64,000 nucleotides of DNA from Paracoccus sigandri (GCF_003709565.1 NZ_QNRC01000012.1:1-64000), one strand, 5' to 3'. Numbered from the stretch's first letter, positions 26,420 to 42,900 are shown. Notes: a model not told the origin generated them from the letters alone. Numbers and translations: made by a program.

Positions 26420-27973
26420 TCAATGGCTGGCGGCGGCGGTCGCGAGGCCCTCGGCCTCGGACGGCAGGGCGTCGTGGAAGTTCACCAGCAGCGCCTCGAC
26501 CGAGGGGCCGGTGATGTCGGTGACCAGCCGCGGATAGACGCCGAGGATCAGCGTCATCGCGATCAGCGGCGCGAAGATCCATTTCTCGCGCGGGGTCATG
26601 TCGGTGATGGTCTTCAGGCTTTCCTTGATCAGCGCCCCCAGCGTCACCCGGCGATAGAGCCACAGCGCATAACCCGCCGACAGGATCACGCCGGTGGCGG
26701 CGACGAAGGCCACCCAGGTATTGGCGTAGAACACGCCCAGAAGCGTCAGGAACTCGCCCACGAAGCCCGAGGTGCCGGGCAGGCCGACATTGGCCATGGT
26801 GAAGAACATGAAGACCAGCGCATAGACCGGCATCCGGTTCACCAGCCCGCCATAGGCGTCGATCTCGCGCGTGTGCATGCGGTCGTAGATCACGCCGACA
26901 CACAGGAACAGCGCCCCCGAGATGAAGCCGTGCGACAGCATCTGGAAGATCGCCCCGTCCAGCCCCTGCTGGTTCGCCGCGAAGATGCCCATGGTCACAT
27001 AGCCCATATGCGCGACCGAGCTGTAGGCGATCAGCTTCTTCATGTCCGACTGCGCCAGCGCCACCAGCGAGGTATAGACGATGGCGATGGCCGACATCCA
27101 GAAGACCAGCGGCTGCATGAAGTCCGAGGCCACCGGGAACATCGGCATGGAAAAGCGCAGGAAGCCGTAGCCGCCCATCTTCAGAAGCACCGCCGCCAGC
27201 ACGACCGAGCCCGCGGTCGGCGCCTGGACGTGGGCGTCGGGCAGCCAGGTATGGACCGGCCACATCGGCATCTTGACCGCGAAGCTGGCGAAGAAGGCGA
27301 TGAACAGCAGCGTCTGCACGCCGCCGATGACGGTGATGCCCAGGACCCGGATCGTCTCGGACGGGAAGGTGGTCGCGGGGTCCAGCAGCGCCACGATGTC
27401 GGTCGTGCCCGACATGCGATACATGGCGATCATCGCGACCAGCATCAGCACCGAGCCGAGGAAGGTGTAGAGGAAGAACTTGAAGGCCGCATAGATGCGG
27501 TTCGCGCCGCCCCAGATGCCGATGATCAGGAACATCGGAATCAGCCCGGCCTCGAAGAACAGGTAGAACAGGATCAGGTCCAGCGCCGTGAAGACGCCGA
27601 TCATCAGCCCTTCCAGCACCAGGAAGGCGATCATGTATTCCTTGACCCGCGCCTTGACGTCCCAGCAGGACAGGATGGTCAGCGGCATCAGGAAGGTGGT
27701 CAGCATGACGAACAGGATCGAGATCCCGTCCACGCCCATCTTGTAGCGCAGCCCCATGATCCAGGGGTGATCCTCGACGAACTGGAAGCCCGTGTCGGAC
27801 GGATCGAAGCCCGCCAGCAGGAACAGCGAGATCACGAAGGTCGCCGAGGTGGCAATCAGCGCCAGCCACTTGGCGTTGCGCTGCGCCGCCTCGTCCTCGC
27901 CATGCAGGAACAGCGCGAGGATGGCCGCGGCGACGATCGGCAGGAAGGTGATGATGGAAAGAAGGTTCGTCAT
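26420..27973 (-). CDS. nuoM: NADH-quinone oxidoreductase subunit M
   Basis: A 517-residue antiporter-like proton-channel subunit of complex I (Nqo13). Motifs include [25 protein letters not shown] (with the conserved membrane Glu), [20 protein letters not shown] and [18 protein letters not shown]. Length fits the family. It begins one base after the nuoL stop and ends nine bases before nuoN. Confidence 0.98.
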   Translation of the reverse strand: MTNLLSIITFLPIVAAAILALFLHGEDEAAQRNAKWLALIATSATFVISLFLLAGFDPSDTGFQFVEDHPWIMGLRYKMGVDGISILFVMLTTFLMPLTILSCWDVKARVKEYMIAFLVLEGLMIGVFTALDLILFYLFFEAGLIPMFLIIGIWGGANRIYAAFKFFLYTFLGSVLMLVAMIAMYRMSGTTDIVALLDPATTFPSETIRVLGITVIGGVQTLLFIAFFASFAVKMPMWPVHTWLPDAHVQAPTAGSVVLAAVLLKMGGYGFLRFSMPMFPVASDFMQPLVFWMSAIAIVYTSLVALAQSDMKKLIAYSSVAHMGYVTMGIFAANQQGLDGAIFQMLSHGFISGALFLCVGVIYDRMHTREIDAYGGLVNRMPVYALVFMFFTMANVGLPGTSGFVGEFLTLLGVFYANTWVAFVAATGVILSAGYALWLYRRVTLGALIKESLKTITDMTPREKWIFAPLIAMTLILGVYPRLVTDITGPSVEALLVNFHDALPSEAEGLATAAASH

Positions 27974-27974
27974 G

Positions 27975-30113
27975 TCAGTGCGCGCCCCGCATCATCACCC
28001 AGATCAGCAAGCCCACGATGCCCAGAACCATCGCGAAGGCGTAATGGAACAGATAGCCCGACTGCACCCGGCCGGCGAAACGGGTCAGGCGCGGGATGAT
28101 TCCCATGGCCACCCCGTTGATGGCGCCGTCGATAACGGCTCCATCGCCGCCCGTCCACAGCTTGCGGCCCAGCCACAGCGCCGGACGGACGAAGACGAAG
28201 TGATAGATCTCGTCGAAATACCACTTGTTCAGCAGGAACTGGTACAGCGCCGGCTGCTGCGCCGCCAGTTTCGCCGGGAAATCCGGGCGGCGGATATAGA
28301 ACAGCCAGGCCAGCGACAACCCGATCAGCATCGCGACGAAGGGCGACAGCTTGACCCAGGCGGGAACGTAATGCGCATCGTGCAGCACGTGGTTTTCCGG
28401 GTGCATGTAGATCGCGCCCTCGGTCACCACGATCGCGGCGGCGGCCTCCTCGGCCGGGTCCGAGGCGGCGCCCGAAGCGGCATGGGTCGCGGCGCCCTCG
28501 GGCTGGACATGCGCATCCTCGGCCACCGAACCCTCCAGCGCGGTCGCGCCTTCGGTGGATTCGGCGGGTTCCTCGTGCTGGGCCACCACCTCGGGCATGC
28601 CGAAGAAGCCACGCACGCTGTCTTCCTTGCCGAAGAAGCTGTTGTACCAGACCATCCCCGAGAAAACCGCGCCAAGCGCCAGCACCCCAAGCGGCACCAG
28701 CATCACCGGCGGGCTTTCATGGGCGTGGTCATGCGCATGGTGATCGCCGCGCGGCTTGCCCCAGAAGGTCATGAACATCAGCCGCCAGGAATAGAAGCTG
28801 GTCATCAGCGCCGCGATCACCAGCAGCCAGAAGGCATAGGACGAGCCGACATAGGCGCTTTCGATCACCGCGTCCTTGGACAGGAAGCCCGCGAAGCCGA
28901 AATGGGTCAGCGGGATGCCGACGCCGGTGATGGCCAGCGTGCCGATCAGCATCGCCCAGAAGGTCAGCGGCACCTTCTTGCGCAAGCCGCCATAGTTGCG
29001 CATGTCCTGTTCGTGATGCATCGCATGGATCACCGAGCCGGCGCCCAAAAACAGCATCGCCTTGAAGAAGGCATGGGTGAACAGGTGGAACATGGCGACC
29101 GAATAGACGCCCACGCCCGCCGCCACGAACATGTAGCCCAGCTGCGAACAGGTCGAATAGGCGATGACGCGCTTGATGTCGTTCTGCACTAGGCCCACGG
29201 TCGCGGCGAAGAAGGCGGTGGTCGCACCGATGATGACGACGAACATCTTCGCCTCGGGCGCGAATTCGAACAGCGGCGACATGCGGCAGACCAGGAAGAC
29301 CCCGGCGGTGACCATGGTCGCGGCGTGGATCAGCGCGGAAACCGGGGTCGGGCCCTCCATCGCGTCGGGCAGCCAGGTATGCAGGAACAGCTGCGCCGAC
29401 TTGCCCATGGCGCCCACGAACAGCAGGAAGGCCAGCAGGTTCGCGGCGTTCCATTCGGTCCACAGGAAACGGATCTGCGTCTGCGCCAGGTCCGGCACCT
29501 GCCCGAAGATCGTGTCGAACTGGATCGAGCCTGTCAGCCAGAACAGCCCGAAAATGCCCAGAAGGAAGCCGAAATCGCCGACCCGGTTGACGATGAAGGC
29601 CTTCATCGCCGCCGCGCCCGCCGAGGGTTTCTTGTAGTAGAAGCCGATCAGCAGGTAGGAGGCGACGCCCACGCCCTCCCATCCGAAGAACATCTGCAGC
29701 AGGTTGTCCGCCGTCACCAGCATCAGCATGGCGAAGGTGAAGAACGAGAGATAGGCGAAGAAGCGCGCCTTGTAATGCTCGTGATGCTCGAAATTGTCGT
29801 CATGGGCCATGTAGCCCATCGAATAGAGATGGACCAGCGCCGACACGCTGGTCACGACGATCAGCATGATCGCGGTCAGCCGGTCCAGCCGGATCGCCCA
29901 TTCGGCGTGGAAATCGCCCGAGACCACCCAGTCCAGGACCGGGATGTGCTGCGTCTGGCCGTCGAAGCCCAGGAAGATGATCCAGGAAAACAGCATCGCC
30001 GCGAACAGGATGCCCGTGGTCAGGTACTGGGCCGCCTTCTCGCCGATGATCCGCCAGCCAAAACCGGCAATGATCGCGCCCAGAAGCGGGGCGAAGAGAA
30101 TGAATTGGGCCAT
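27975..30113 (-). CDS. nuoL: NADH-quinone oxidoreductase subunit L
   Basis: A 712-residue subunit (Nqo12) at the distal end of the complex I membrane arm, with the long C-terminal lateral helix. Motifs include [39 protein letters not shown] and [18 protein letters not shown]. Compared with the E. coli protein (about 613 residues) it is longer mainly because of an Ala/Glu-rich insert between about residues 515 and 590 ([15 protein letters not shown] and following). That insert is not seen in short NuoL proteins and is presumably a solvent-exposed loop. Confidence 0.98.
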   Translation of the reverse strand: MAQFILFAPLLGAIIAGFGWRIIGEKAAQYLTTGILFAAMLFSWIIFLGFDGQTQHIPVLDWVVSGDFHAEWAIRLDRLTAIMLIVVTSVSALVHLYSMGYMAHDDNFEHHEHYKARFFAYLSFFTFAMLMLVTADNLLQMFFGWEGVGVASYLLIGFYYKKPSAGAAAMKAFIVNRVGDFGFLLGIFGLFWLTGSIQFDTIFGQVPDLAQTQIRFLWTEWNAANLLAFLLFVGAMGKSAQLFLHTWLPDAMEGPTPVSALIHAATMVTAGVFLVCRMSPLFEFAPEAKMFVVIIGATTAFFAATVGLVQNDIKRVIAYSTCSQLGYMFVAAGVGVYSVAMFHLFTHAFFKAMLFLGAGSVIHAMHHEQDMRNYGGLRKKVPLTFWAMLIGTLAITGVGIPLTHFGFAGFLSKDAVIESAYVGSSYAFWLLVIAALMTSFYSWRLMFMTFWGKPRGDHHAHDHAHESPPVMLVPLGVLALGAVFSGMVWYNSFFGKEDSVRGFFGMPEVVAQHEEPAESTEGATALEGSVAEDAHVQPEGAATHAASGAASDPAEEAAAAIVVTEGAIYMHPENHVLHDAHYVPAWVKLSPFVAMLIGLSLAWLFYIRRPDFPAKLAAQQPALYQFLLNKWYFDEIYHFVFVRPALWLGRKLWTGGDGAVIDGAINGVAMGIIPRLTRFAGRVQSGYLFHYAFAMVLGIVGLLIWVMMRGAH

Positions 30114-30119
30114 GGTCTC

Positions 30120-30491
<372 letters not shown>

Positions 30492-31090
30492 TCAAAGCCC
30501 CTGCCCCGGCTTGATGTCGCGCAGCTCCATCGCCTTGGCGGGATCGCGATGCATCTGGGCCACGACGTCCTGCCGCTTGATGTCGCGGCGGTGGCGCATG
30601 GTCAGGGTGATCGCGCCGATCATCGCGACCAGCAGGATCAGCCCGGCAAGCTGGAAGGCCAGCAGATAGCGGTCGTAAAGCAGCAGCCCCAGGGCGTTGG
30701 TGTTATGCGCCTGATCGGTGATCGGCGCGGCGCGCAGGCTTTCGGCCAGCTGAGAGCTTTCCCAGGCGCCGAAGGCGATGGCCAGCTGCGCCAGCAGCAC
30801 GATCGCGATCAGCCCGGCCAGCGGCAGATAGCGCGCCAGCTCGCCCTTCAGCTCGGCGAAATCGACATCCAGCATCATGACGACGAACAAAAACAGCACC
30901 GCCACCGCGCCGACATAGACGACGACCAGCAGCATGGCGACGAATTCCGCGCCGGTCAGCACGAACAGCCCCGCGGCCGAGACGAAAGCCAGGATCAGCC
31001 ACAGCACCGAATGGACCGGGTTGCGCGACAGCACGACCATGAAGCCCGACACGCAGACCGAAATCGCGAACAGGTAGAAGGCAAAGGTGA

Positions 31091-31094
<4 letters not shown>
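30492..31094 (-). CDS. nuoJ: NADH-quinone oxidoreductase subunit J
   Basis: A 200-residue, five-helix membrane subunit of complex I (Nqo10). It starts [20 protein letters not shown] and contains [20 protein letters not shown], then [21 protein letters not shown] with the conserved helix-3 pi-bulge region. A polar tail ends it. The ATG lies in an ATGA overlap with the preceding carboxymuconolactone-decarboxylase-like gene, which shows this frame is translated together with that accessory protein. Confidence 0.96.
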
Positions 31095-33028
<1,934 letters not shown>

Positions 33029-33046
33029 GACCGACCGTCCCTCTTC

Positions 33047-33805
33047 CTACGCCGCGGGAATGCCGCGTGCCTTGCATTCGCGCAAGGTCTCGTTCGTTTC
33101 CATCACCCGCAGTCCCATCGGCTTGCTGTCCGACACCGTGAAGGCGGCGCCGATCAGCAATTTGCCGTTGCGTGTATCCTGCAGGGTGCGAATGTGGCGG
33201 CCGTATTTGCCGCCGTTGTCCTTCGCCCACCCCGCCAGCGCGCAGGTGGCATACGAGAACGCGATATCGGCGTCCACCCCCTGCCGCAGATTCGCCGTCA
33301 CCTCGACCAGGTCGCCCGCGCCCGAGGCGTTCAGCGTATCGACGCGCACGGCGATGAAGTCCTCGGGGGCAAGCTCGGTCCCCTCCTGCCAGGCGGGCAG
33401 CGCGGGCCGGGTGCGGGCCGCGAAGGCCTCCAGCGCCAGTTCCTGCGCGGTCGGGCCGCGCCGGCGCACCGGGGCAGCGACACCCGACAGGTTCAGGTCC
33501 AGGTTGGCGTTCAGCGCCGCCAGATCGGCCTCGGTGACGGCGAAGGCGTCGCGCCCGCCGGGGCTGTCCAGCGCCATGGTCGAGACCGATCCGTCGGGCT
33601 CCAGGATCAGGATCTCGCCCGATTTCGTCGAGATCCGCGCCCGCGACAGCGTGCCCCTGCCCGGATCGACCATGGCGGCGGTCATCTCGGCGGGTTTCGC
33701 GGGCGGGCGCCCGTCGGGATTTCCCTGCTTGCCGCAGCCCGACAGCAGCGCGGCCAGCGCAAGCGCGCCGGTCAGGACCAGGGGCTGGCGGAGGGCCGGC
33801 CGCAT
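33047..33805 (-). CDS. Lipoprotein of unknown function between nuoG and nuoH
   Basis: A 252-residue protein with a lipoprotein signal: MRPALRQPLVLTGALALAAL then LLSGC with the lipidated Cys at about 24. The mature part begins with a proline-rich linker, then a segment resembling a short beta strand-rich domain (SKSGEILILEPDGSV-type) and a C-terminal alpha/beta region with two further cysteines. It lies six bases after nuoG and 18 before nuoH, so it is co-transcribed with complex I. It matches one of the unidentified frames of the P. denitrificans operon by position. I do not recognise a functional family. Confidence 0.8.
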   Translation of the reverse strand: MRPALRQPLVLTGALALAALLSGCGKQGNPDGRPPAKPAEMTAAMVDPGRGTLSRARISTKSGEILILEPDGSVSTMALDSPGGRDAFAVTEADLAALNANLDLNLSGVAAPVRRRGPTAQELALEAFAARTRPALPAWQEGTELAPEDFIAVRVDTLNASGAGDLVEVTANLRQGVDADIAFSYATCALAGWAKDNGGKYGRHIRTLQDTRNGKLLIGAAFTVSDSKPMGLRVMETNETLRECKARGIPAA

Positions 33806-33811
33806 CGCGCC

Positions 33812-35836
33812 CTACTCCGCGGCCATAGCAGGGGCGCGGCGCGCCGCCTGCATCCGCGACAGCTCAGCCATCAGGGGCGAGCTGCGCGCGATCGGGTTGG
33901 TCAGGTAGAAGTCCTTGATCGGGTTGACGAAACTTGCCTTGCCCATGTCACGAAGCTCCAGCGGTTGCCACTCGTTCTGCACAACCTGGTCGAGCTGCGC
34001 CAGATGCGGCACCTCGCGGACCAGGGCCTGGCGCAGCTGTGCCAGGCTGTCCCAGGGCAGCGTCGCGCCCAGTTCGGCCGACAGCGCGCGCAGGATCGCC
34101 CAGTTCTCCTTGGCCTCGCCCGGCGCGAAATTGGCGCGCATGGCCAGCTGCGGGCGGCCCTCGGTATTCACGAAGAGCCCGCCTTCCTCGGTATAGCAGG
34201 CCGCCGGCAGGATCAGGTCGGCGCGATGCGCGCCGCGGTCGCCATGGCTGCCCTGGTAGATCACGAAGGCGCCCGAATCGATGTCGACCTCGTCCGCGCC
34301 CAGGTTGTAGATCACGCTGGCGCCGTCGATGGCGGCGGGCAGCCCGCCCTCGGTCACCGCGCCGACATCCATCGCGCCCACGCGGCTGGCGGCGGTATGC
34401 AGGATCAGCAGTTTCGAATTCGAGTTCTCGGCCAGCTTCATCGCATGGGCCAGCACCGCCTCGCCATCGGCCTCGCGGATCGCGCCCTGTCCGACGATCA
34501 CGAGGGTCGGCTTGCCCCGCGTCTCCTCGCTGATCTCCTTCGAGGACAGGTTCTCCAGCGCCGCCCGGTCATTGCCCAGATGGGCATAGTCATAGGTCAG
34601 GTCGACCGCTTCCCCCACCAGCCCGATCTGCGCGCCAAGCGCCCAGGCCTTGCGGATCCGCGCGTTCAGCACCGGCGCCTCGTCGCGCGGGTTGGTGCCG
34701 ATCAGCTGGATCATCGCGGCATGGTCGATATCCTCGATCCGCGCTGTGCCGGCATAGGCGGAACGGTTGCCGGCGGGCAGCCGCGCGCCGTCGGTGCGGC
34801 ATTCGACATTCCCGCCCAGCCCCTCGATCAGCTGCTTCAGGCTGAACGCGGCCTCGACCGAGACGAGGTCGCCGACCAGCCCCGCCACCTTGCCGCCCTT
34901 CAGCGCGCGGGCCGCGGCGGCCAGCGCCTCGGGCCAGCTGGCCGGGCGCAGCTTGCCGTTCTCGCGGATATAGGGCCGGTCCAGCCGCTGGCGGCGCAGC
35001 CCGTCCCAGACGAAGCGGGTCTTGTCGCTGATCCATTCCTCGTTCACGCCGTCATGGTTGCGCGGCAGGATGCGCATGACCTCGCGCCCCTTGGTGTCCA
35101 CGCGGATGCTGCTGCCAAGCGCGTCCATCACGTCGATGGTCTCGGTCTTGGTCAGCTCCCACGGGCGGGCGGTGAAGGCATAGGGCTTGGAGACCAAGGC
35201 GCCCACCGGGCAGAGGTCGATGATATTGCCCTGCAGGTTCGAATCCAGCGTCTGGTTCAGATAGCTGGTGATCTCGCTGTCCTCGCCGCGGCCGGTCTGG
35301 CCCATCTGGGTGATGCCCGCCACCTCGGTGGTGAAGCGCACGCAGCGGGTGCAACTGATGCAGCGCGTCATGTGGGTCTCGACCAGCGGGCCCAGGTTCA
35401 GGTCCTCGGTCGCGCGCTTCGGCTCGCGATAGCGGCTGAAATCCACGCCATAGGCCATGGCCTGGTCCTGCAGGTCGCATTCGCCGCCCTGGTCGCAGAT
35501 CGGGCAATCCAGCGGGTGGTTGATCAGCAGGAATTCCATCACCCCCTCGCGAGCCTTCTTGACCATGGGCGAATTGGTGCGGATCTCGGACGGCGCGCCG
35601 TCGGGGCCGGGGCGCAGGTCCTTGACCTGCATGGCGCAGGATGCGGCGGGCTTGGGCGGGCCGCCCACGACCTCGACCAGGCACATCCGGCAGTTGCCGG
35701 CGATGGACAGCCGCTCGTGATAGCAGAAGCGCGGCACCTCGATCCCGGCCAGTTCGCAGGCCTGGATCAGTGTCAGGTTGGGATCGACCTCGATTTCCTT
35801 GCCGTCGATCCTGATTGTCCGCAATTCGGCCATCAT
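33812..35836 (-). CDS. nuoG: NADH-quinone oxidoreductase subunit G
   Basis: A 674-residue iron-sulfur subunit (Nqo3, 75 kDa). The N-terminal ferredoxin domain has [20 protein letters not shown] (cluster N1b). [20 protein letters not shown] follows, then the His-Cys segment [15 protein letters not shown] (N5/N4). The C-terminal half is a molybdopterin-oxidoreductase-like domain ([18 protein letters not shown] onward). AAGGA five bases before ATG 35836 sets the start; the next codon is also ATG. The long upstream extension of the open frame is non-coding. Confidence 0.97.
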   Translation of the reverse strand: MMAELRTIRIDGKEIEVDPNLTLIQACELAGIEVPRFCYHERLSIAGNCRMCLVEVVGGPPKPAASCAMQVKDLRPGPDGAPSEIRTNSPMVKKAREGVMEFLLINHPLDCPICDQGGECDLQDQAMAYGVDFSRYREPKRATEDLNLGPLVETHMTRCISCTRCVRFTTEVAGITQMGQTGRGEDSEITSYLNQTLDSNLQGNIIDLCPVGALVSKPYAFTARPWELTKTETIDVMDALGSSIRVDTKGREVMRILPRNHDGVNEEWISDKTRFVWDGLRRQRLDRPYIRENGKLRPASWPEALAAAARALKGGKVAGLVGDLVSVEAAFSLKQLIEGLGGNVECRTDGARLPAGNRSAYAGTARIEDIDHAAMIQLIGTNPRDEAPVLNARIRKAWALGAQIGLVGEAVDLTYDYAHLGNDRAALENLSSKEISEETRGKPTLVIVGQGAIREADGEAVLAHAMKLAENSNSKLLILHTAASRVGAMDVGAVTEGGLPAAIDGASVIYNLGADEVDIDSGAFVIYQGSHGDRGAHRADLILPAACYTEEGGLFVNTEGRPQLAMRANFAPGEAKENWAILRALSAELGATLPWDSLAQLRQALVREVPHLAQLDQVVQNEWQPLELRDMGKASFVNPIKDFYLTNPIARSSPLMAELSRMQAARRAPAMAAE

Positions 35837-35844
35837 CGCTATCC

Positions 35845-36249
35845 TTACCTGGCAACCAGAAGCGATCCCGCGATCGTCTTCCGGGCTATTTCTTCCCGCC
35901 CGAGGCGGCAGAATGTTTCGGGCTCGCCGTTCACGACGCCATTCGCGACCATGTAGCGATCGGCCTCGCGATAGATCCGCTGGCGCTCTTCCCGGCTGTC
36001 CAGGAAGGCGTCGATCTGCGCCTCGCTGTAGCCCCTGTCCAGCGCGTAACGCTTCAGCTTGCGCGCCTCGTTGAAGGCGCGGACCATCCGGGCGCCGAGG
36101 TCGGGGCAGCCGCGGCGCAGCACGTCGGCCACGCGCGCCTGGACCAGGCTGTCGTTGATATGGCGCTCCTGCGCCAGCGGCTCCAGCGCGGCGGCGGGCG
36201 CGGCCAGGGCGGCCAGCGCGACAAGGGCGGTCAGGGTCTTGCGGTTCAT
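35845..36249 (-). CDS. DUF5333-type small exported protein in the nuo operon
   Basis: A 134-residue protein with a signal peptide ([21 protein letters not shown], cleavage likely before LEPLAQ). The mature part is helical and basic/acidic: [39 protein letters not shown] and a final Cys in [22 protein letters not shown] before the ATG fixes the start. I believe it belongs to the DUF5333 family of Rhodobacterales. Two cysteines could form a periplasmic disulfide. It sits between nuoF and nuoG, eight bases before nuoG. Confidence 0.75.
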   Translation of the reverse strand: MNRKTLTALVALAALAAPAAALEPLAQERHINDSLVQARVADVLRRGCPDLGARMVRAFNEARKLKRYALDRGYSEAQIDAFLDSREERQRIYREADRYMVANGVVNGEPETFCRLGREEIARKTIAGSLLVAR

Positions 36250-36303
36250 GGCATGCCTCTTTCGGTGGTTGCGTCCGCAGACATAACCACTGGCCGAGGG
36301 CTT

Positions 36304-36331
36304 CGCCCCGCACATCCCCGTGCGCGGGGCG
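36304..36331 (-). repeat. Intra-operon hairpin between nuoF and the DUF5333 gene
   Basis: CGCCCCGC (36304-36311) and GCGGGGCG (36324-36331) form a perfect 8-base stem with a 12-base loop that can itself pair CAC with GTG. There is no T-run. It may be an mRNA stability or processing site in the long nuo transcript. Confidence 0.4.
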
Positions 36332-36353
36332 TGAGCATATGCCGCCGCAACCC

Positions 36354-37679
<1,326 letters not shown>

Positions 37680-37904
37680 TCACCCATTCCTGCGCCGCCA
37701 GATACGCCAGGTCACGAGCAGCGACCAGACAAAAGCTCCGATGGCCGCGAGATCGGCCAGGAAGGCCCATTTCCCGGCCCAGCCATATTCCCGGCCAAGC
37801 GCCTGCACGACCAGCCAGCCCAGCATGGCCAGCGCGATCACGATGGCGGCCAGCCGCATCTGCCGCGCGTCCCTGTCCCCCGGCCTGTCCTGTGGCTTCG
37901 ACAT
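37680..37904 (-). CDS. DUF5337-type two-helix membrane protein in the nuo operon
   Basis: A 74-residue protein with two membrane helices (about residues 16-34 and 46-66) and basic ends (QDRPGDRDARQMR and RIWRRRNG). The ATG at 37904 shares a base with the stop of the preceding gene (TGATG), so translation is probably by re-initiation; a GTG just upstream is less likely. I think it is the DUF5337 family of Rhodobacterales. It could be an assembly factor or accessory membrane-arm protein; nothing in the sequence decides. Confidence 0.75.
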   Translation of the reverse strand: MSKPQDRPGDRDARQMRLAAIVIALAMLGWLVVQALGREYGWAGKWAFLADLAAIGAFVWSLLVTWRIWRRRNG

Positions 37905-38455
37905 CACGCGCCGCCACCTTTCTGCGCGGCAACCAGGGCCCGCGCCTGCCCGACCCAGTCGTCGCTGCGGATGCGCCGGCCCAGGCGGCCAAGCCGTTCC
38001 GCGAAGCGGTCGATCTCGGCCTCGTCCCAGGCCGCGATCTGGGCGAAGCCGGTCACGCCCTCGGCTTGCAGCACCTCCTCAAGCTTGGGGCCGATGCCCT
38101 TGATCTGCTTGAGGTCGTCCACCTGCGCCTGCGGCGCCGCAACCTTCGGCGTCTCGACCGGCGCGGCGGCGCGGGTCACAGGCTCCTCGGCCACCGGCGC
38201 GGGCTCCCTGCCCGGCTGCGGCAGATCGCGCGGCAGATCGGGCTGCCAGGCGTCGCCGTCCATCACCTGCTGCCCGCGGCAAGAGATCCAGACCAGCGCC
38301 GATCCCAGCAGCCAGCCCGCCATCAGCGCCAGGAACAGCCCCTCGAACCAGCGCAACTCGCCGAAGCCGGCTGTGAAGACCCACACCAGCAGGCCCATCA
38401 CGGCCGCGGCGATCCAGCAGGTCCTTGCGCTGTCCGATACCGGCATGGCGGTCAT
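37904..38455 (-). CDS. Two-helix membrane protein with a helix-hairpin-helix C-terminus, nuo operon
   Basis: A 183-residue protein with two membrane helices near the start (TCWIAAAVMGLLVWVFTAGF and WFEGLFLALMAGWLLGSALV) and a Pro/Ala-rich linker (about 75-110). The C-terminal domain contains DDLKQIKGIGPKLEEVLQAE followed by GVTGFAQIAAWDEAEIDRFA. That is a Rad51/HhH-type hairpin, usually a nucleic-acid or protein-contact fold. Its gene lies 35 bases after nuoE and is coupled to DUF5337. In some relatives this kind of domain is annotated as part of NuoE. A structural or assembly role in complex I is my inference. Confidence 0.8.
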   Translation of the reverse strand: MTAMPVSDSARTCWIAAAVMGLLVWVFTAGFGELRWFEGLFLALMAGWLLGSALVWISCRGQQVMDGDAWQPDLPRDLPQPGREPAPVAEEPVTRAAAPVETPKVAAPQAQVDDLKQIKGIGPKLEEVLQAEGVTGFAQIAAWDEAEIDRFAERLGRLGRRIRSDDWVGQARALVAAQKGGGA

Positions 38456-38490
38456 CCCCGTGTTGCGGTCCCAATCCCGTCGGCTGGCCC

Positions 38491-39390
38491 TCAGCCCTTA
38501 TCTTCCTTAGCATTTTCCGGCGCGCTGGACGAGACCTCGGCCTCGATCTCGCGTTCCTTGTCACCTTCGCTGCGAACCTTCTCGGCATCGGCCCGCGCGG
38601 CCTTCTCGACCACGGGCTTGGCGGCGTCGGGTTCCTGGTCGGGCAGCCCGTCCTGGCCCTCCTGCTGGTCGGCCGAGGGGTCGGGGCGCAGCCATTTCGT
38701 CAGGATCGGCGCCTCGCTGCCGTCGATGCGCTTGACCGTCTCACCAAATTCGCGGGCCCGTTCGGCGCTGGCGTTCAGCTCGTGGCCGGTGCCCTTCAGC
38801 TCGGCCAGGCTGGTCAGCCCGGTCAGCGGCTCCGAGGCATAGCGGCCGTTCTGCGGGCCGGGCAGCGGCACCTGGCCGGCGGCGAAGGCATCCAGCAGCG
38901 CCTCCAGCTTGGCGGGCGTCAGGTCCTCGTAATAGTCCTTGCCGATCTGGGCCATCGGCGCATTGGCGCAGGCGCCCAGGCATTCGACCTCTTCCCAGCT
39001 GAACTTGCCGTCGGTCGAGACGGTATGCGGCGTCGGCGCGATGCGACGCTTGCAGACCTCGACCAGGTCCTCGGCCCCGCAGATCATGCAGCTGGTGGTG
39101 CCACAGATCTGGATATTCGCCACGGAACCAACCGGTTGCAGCTGGAACATGAAGTAGAATGTCGCGACTTCCAGCGCCCGGATATAGGGCATTCCCAGCA
39201 GCGTCGCGCAATATTCGATGGCCGGGCGGGTCAGCCAGCCCTCCTGCTCCTGCGCGCGCCACAGGACCGGGATGATCGCCGATTGCTGGCGGCCTTCCGG
39301 GTATTTGGTCATCTGCGCCCGCGCCCATTCCAGGTTGGCGGGCGTGAATTCGAAGCTGGCGGGCTGTTCGGGATGAAGACGGCGAAGCAT
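38491..39390 (-). CDS. nuoE: NADH-quinone oxidoreductase subunit E with extended C-terminus
   Basis: A 299-residue thioredoxin-like [2Fe-2S] subunit (Nqo2, 24 kDa) carrying cluster N1a. Likely ligands are Cys96 and Cys101 (QICGTTSCM) and Cys137 and Cys141 ([11 protein letters not shown]). The core ends near residue 190. The rest is a charged, low-complexity tail of about 100 residues (ending ENAKEDKG), longer than the roughly 240-residue P. denitrificans protein as I recall it. The tail points to the helix-hairpin-helix gene that follows. The start is three bases after the 38-codon frame's stop. Confidence 0.96.
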   Translation of the reverse strand: MLRRLHPEQPASFEFTPANLEWARAQMTKYPEGRQQSAIIPVLWRAQEQEGWLTRPAIEYCATLLGMPYIRALEVATFYFMFQLQPVGSVANIQICGTTSCMICGAEDLVEVCKRRIAPTPHTVSTDGKFSWEEVECLGACANAPMAQIGKDYYEDLTPAKLEALLDAFAAGQVPLPGPQNGRYASEPLTGLTSLAELKGTGHELNASAERAREFGETVKRIDGSEAPILTKWLRPDPSADQQEGQDGLPDQEPDAAKPVVEKAARADAEKVRSEGDKEREIEAEVSSSAPENAKEDKG

Positions 39391-39393
39391 GAA

Positions 39394-39509
39394 TTAGCCC
39401 CCGAAAGTTGATGCGGCCGCGATCCCGGCCAACGCGAAGAACTGCAGGAATGGATTGGTTGATATGCCGAGCAGCATCACCAATCCTGGAAGGCCGATAT
39501 TGTTCAACA

Positions 39510-39510
<1 letters not shown>
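39394..39510 (-). CDS. Candidate 38-residue membrane peptide between nuoD and nuoE
   Basis: The frame opens at an ATG sharing one base with the nuoD stop (TGATG) and closes at TAA three bases before nuoE, so it exactly fills the gap. The 38-residue product starts MLNNIGLPGLVMLLGI and is hydrophobic almost throughout, ending AASTFGG; one membrane helix with a polar kink (STNP) is likely. The NIGLPGL start resembles TatA N-termini, but the FGP-KK-LPE hinge and amphipathic helix of TatA are missing. No charged residue occurs at all. It may be an overlooked complex I-linked peptide, or merely an open gap. Confidence 0.45.
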
Positions 39511-40751
<1,241 letters not shown>

Positions 40752-41180
40752 TCAGCCCTCCAGCCCGGCCACGGCCCGCTTGGCGGCCAGCCGGTCGTTG
40801 AATTTCGCCACGTCGATCACCGCGCGGCGGTGGCGCCCCTGGCCGATCACCTCCACGCCGTCATGGGCGCGGACCCGGAACCAGACGAAGCGGCCGTCGA
40901 TCTCTTCGACCTCGGTCTCGACCGTCACGGTCTGGCCCGAAAGCGTCGGCGCGCCGTGGTCGACATCGACATGGATCCCCAGCGAATCCTCGCCCGCCTC
41001 GTAATAGGGGCGCAGATGCGCGACGCAGGCCCATTCCATCAGCCCGACCATCTGCGCCGTCGCGAAGACCGCCGGCATGTTTGGGAAGGCCACGCCGCCG
41101 AACAGCGCCGGCACCAGATGCTCGTCGCCGATCTTCAGCGCATGGCGGCCCGTCGAGCCGACTGCCAGCCCCGGCTTCAT
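40752..41180 (-). CDS. Hotdog-fold thioesterase-like protein inside the nuo operon
   Basis: A 142-residue protein resembling FlK-type (fluoroacetyl-CoA thioesterase-like) hotdog proteins: [58 protein letters not shown] and [20 protein letters not shown]. Both flanks are tight: an ATGA overlap with nuoC and a four-base distance to nuoD. It occupies the place of the first unidentified frame in the P. denitrificans operon. The family hydrolyses acyl-CoA thioesters, but no substrate can be named here. A link to acyl carrier protein in complex I is only a speculation. Confidence 0.85.
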   Translation of the reverse strand: MKPGLAVGSTGRHALKIGDEHLVPALFGGVAFPNMPAVFATAQMVGLMEWACVAHLRPYYEAGEDSLGIHVDVDHGAPTLSGQTVTVETEVEEIDGRFVWFRVRAHDGVEVIGQGRHRRAVIDVAKFNDRLAAKRAVAGLEG

Positions 41181-41797
41181 TTCGCCCCCTGCTTCTCGTC
41201 GCCCGGCAGGACGTATTTCGCGCCCTCCCAGGGCGAGAGGAAGTCGAACTGCCGGTATTCCTGGACCAGGTTGACGGGTTCATAGACCACCCGCTTCTCG
41301 GATTCGTCGTAGCGGACCTCGACATAGCCGGTGGTCGGGAAATCCTTGCGTAGCGGGAAGCCGTGGAAGCCGTAATCGGTCAGGATGCGGCGCAGGTCGG
41401 GATGTTCCGAGAACAGGATCCCGAACATGTCGAAGACCTCGCGCTCGTACCAGTTCGCGTTCGGGAAGATCCCGGTCAGCGAGGGCACCGATTCATCCTC
41501 GCGGACCGCCACCTTCACGCGGATCCGCTGGTTCTGGTACATCGACAGCAGGTGATAGACCACGTCGAAACGCTGCGGGCGCTCGGGATGGTCCACCGCG
41601 GTGATGTCCACCAGCGTCGAGAAGCGGCAGCCGGAATCGCTGCGCAGGAACTCGATCAGCCCCGGCAGGCCGCTCAGCGTGCAGGTCACGTTCAGCTCGT
41701 CGAACGCGACCTCGGCGTCCAGCACCTCGCTGGCGCGGCGCAGGCGGATATGTTCGGCCAGCTGGCTCAGCGCATCGGTATCGGGATAGACGGCCAT
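41177..41797 (-). CDS. nuoC: NADH-quinone oxidoreductase subunit C
   Basis: A 206-residue subunit (Nqo5, 30 kDa) of the connecting module. The motif [20 protein letters not shown] and [19 protein letters not shown] are diagnostic. Earlier, [21 protein letters not shown] matches the family. It is separate from NuoD, unlike the fused NuoCD of enterobacteria. It begins two bases after nuoB and overlaps the thioesterase gene by four. Confidence 0.98.
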   Translation of the reverse strand: MAVYPDTDALSQLAEHIRLRRASEVLDAEVAFDELNVTCTLSGLPGLIEFLRSDSGCRFSTLVDITAVDHPERPQRFDVVYHLLSMYQNQRIRVKVAVREDESVPSLTGIFPNANWYEREVFDMFGILFSEHPDLRRILTDYGFHGFPLRKDFPTTGYVEVRYDESEKRVVYEPVNLVQEYRQFDFLSPWEGAKYVLPGDEKQGAK

Positions 41798-41799
41798 CG

Positions 41800-42692
<893 letters not shown>

Positions 42693-42755
42693 CTAGTGTC
42701 CCCTTTTCGGTCGCGGGGGATGCACTAGCTGCCCCGCGACGGGTTGGCTAGGGTC

Positions 42756-42784
42756 CGTTTAGACCCGACTGCGGGCAGGGTCAA
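42756..42784 (-). promoter_or_regulatory. Candidate nuo operon promoter
   Basis: On the minus strand TTGACC (42779-42784) and TAAACG (42756-42761) are spaced by 17 bases. The -35 is a five-of-six match; the -10 is weaker. Transcription would start about 60 bases before the nuoA GTG. Confidence 0.45.
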
Positions 42785-42900
42785 TTGCCCCTCGGGCTTT
42801 CGCGGGCGCCGAAATGCGACGCATTCGAGGCTTCCGATGTCGCCTTCCGGCGATTTCCGGGCGGGTTCGCGGTTGGCCACGCCGGGGGTTTCACACCCGT

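Noticed and set aside
24473..28099. Long plus-strand open frame opposite birA and nuoN-nuoM-nuoL
   Set aside because: Composition is the same His/Arg/Gln-rich shadow pattern and it contains no recognisable domain; the opposite strand carries well-defined genes.
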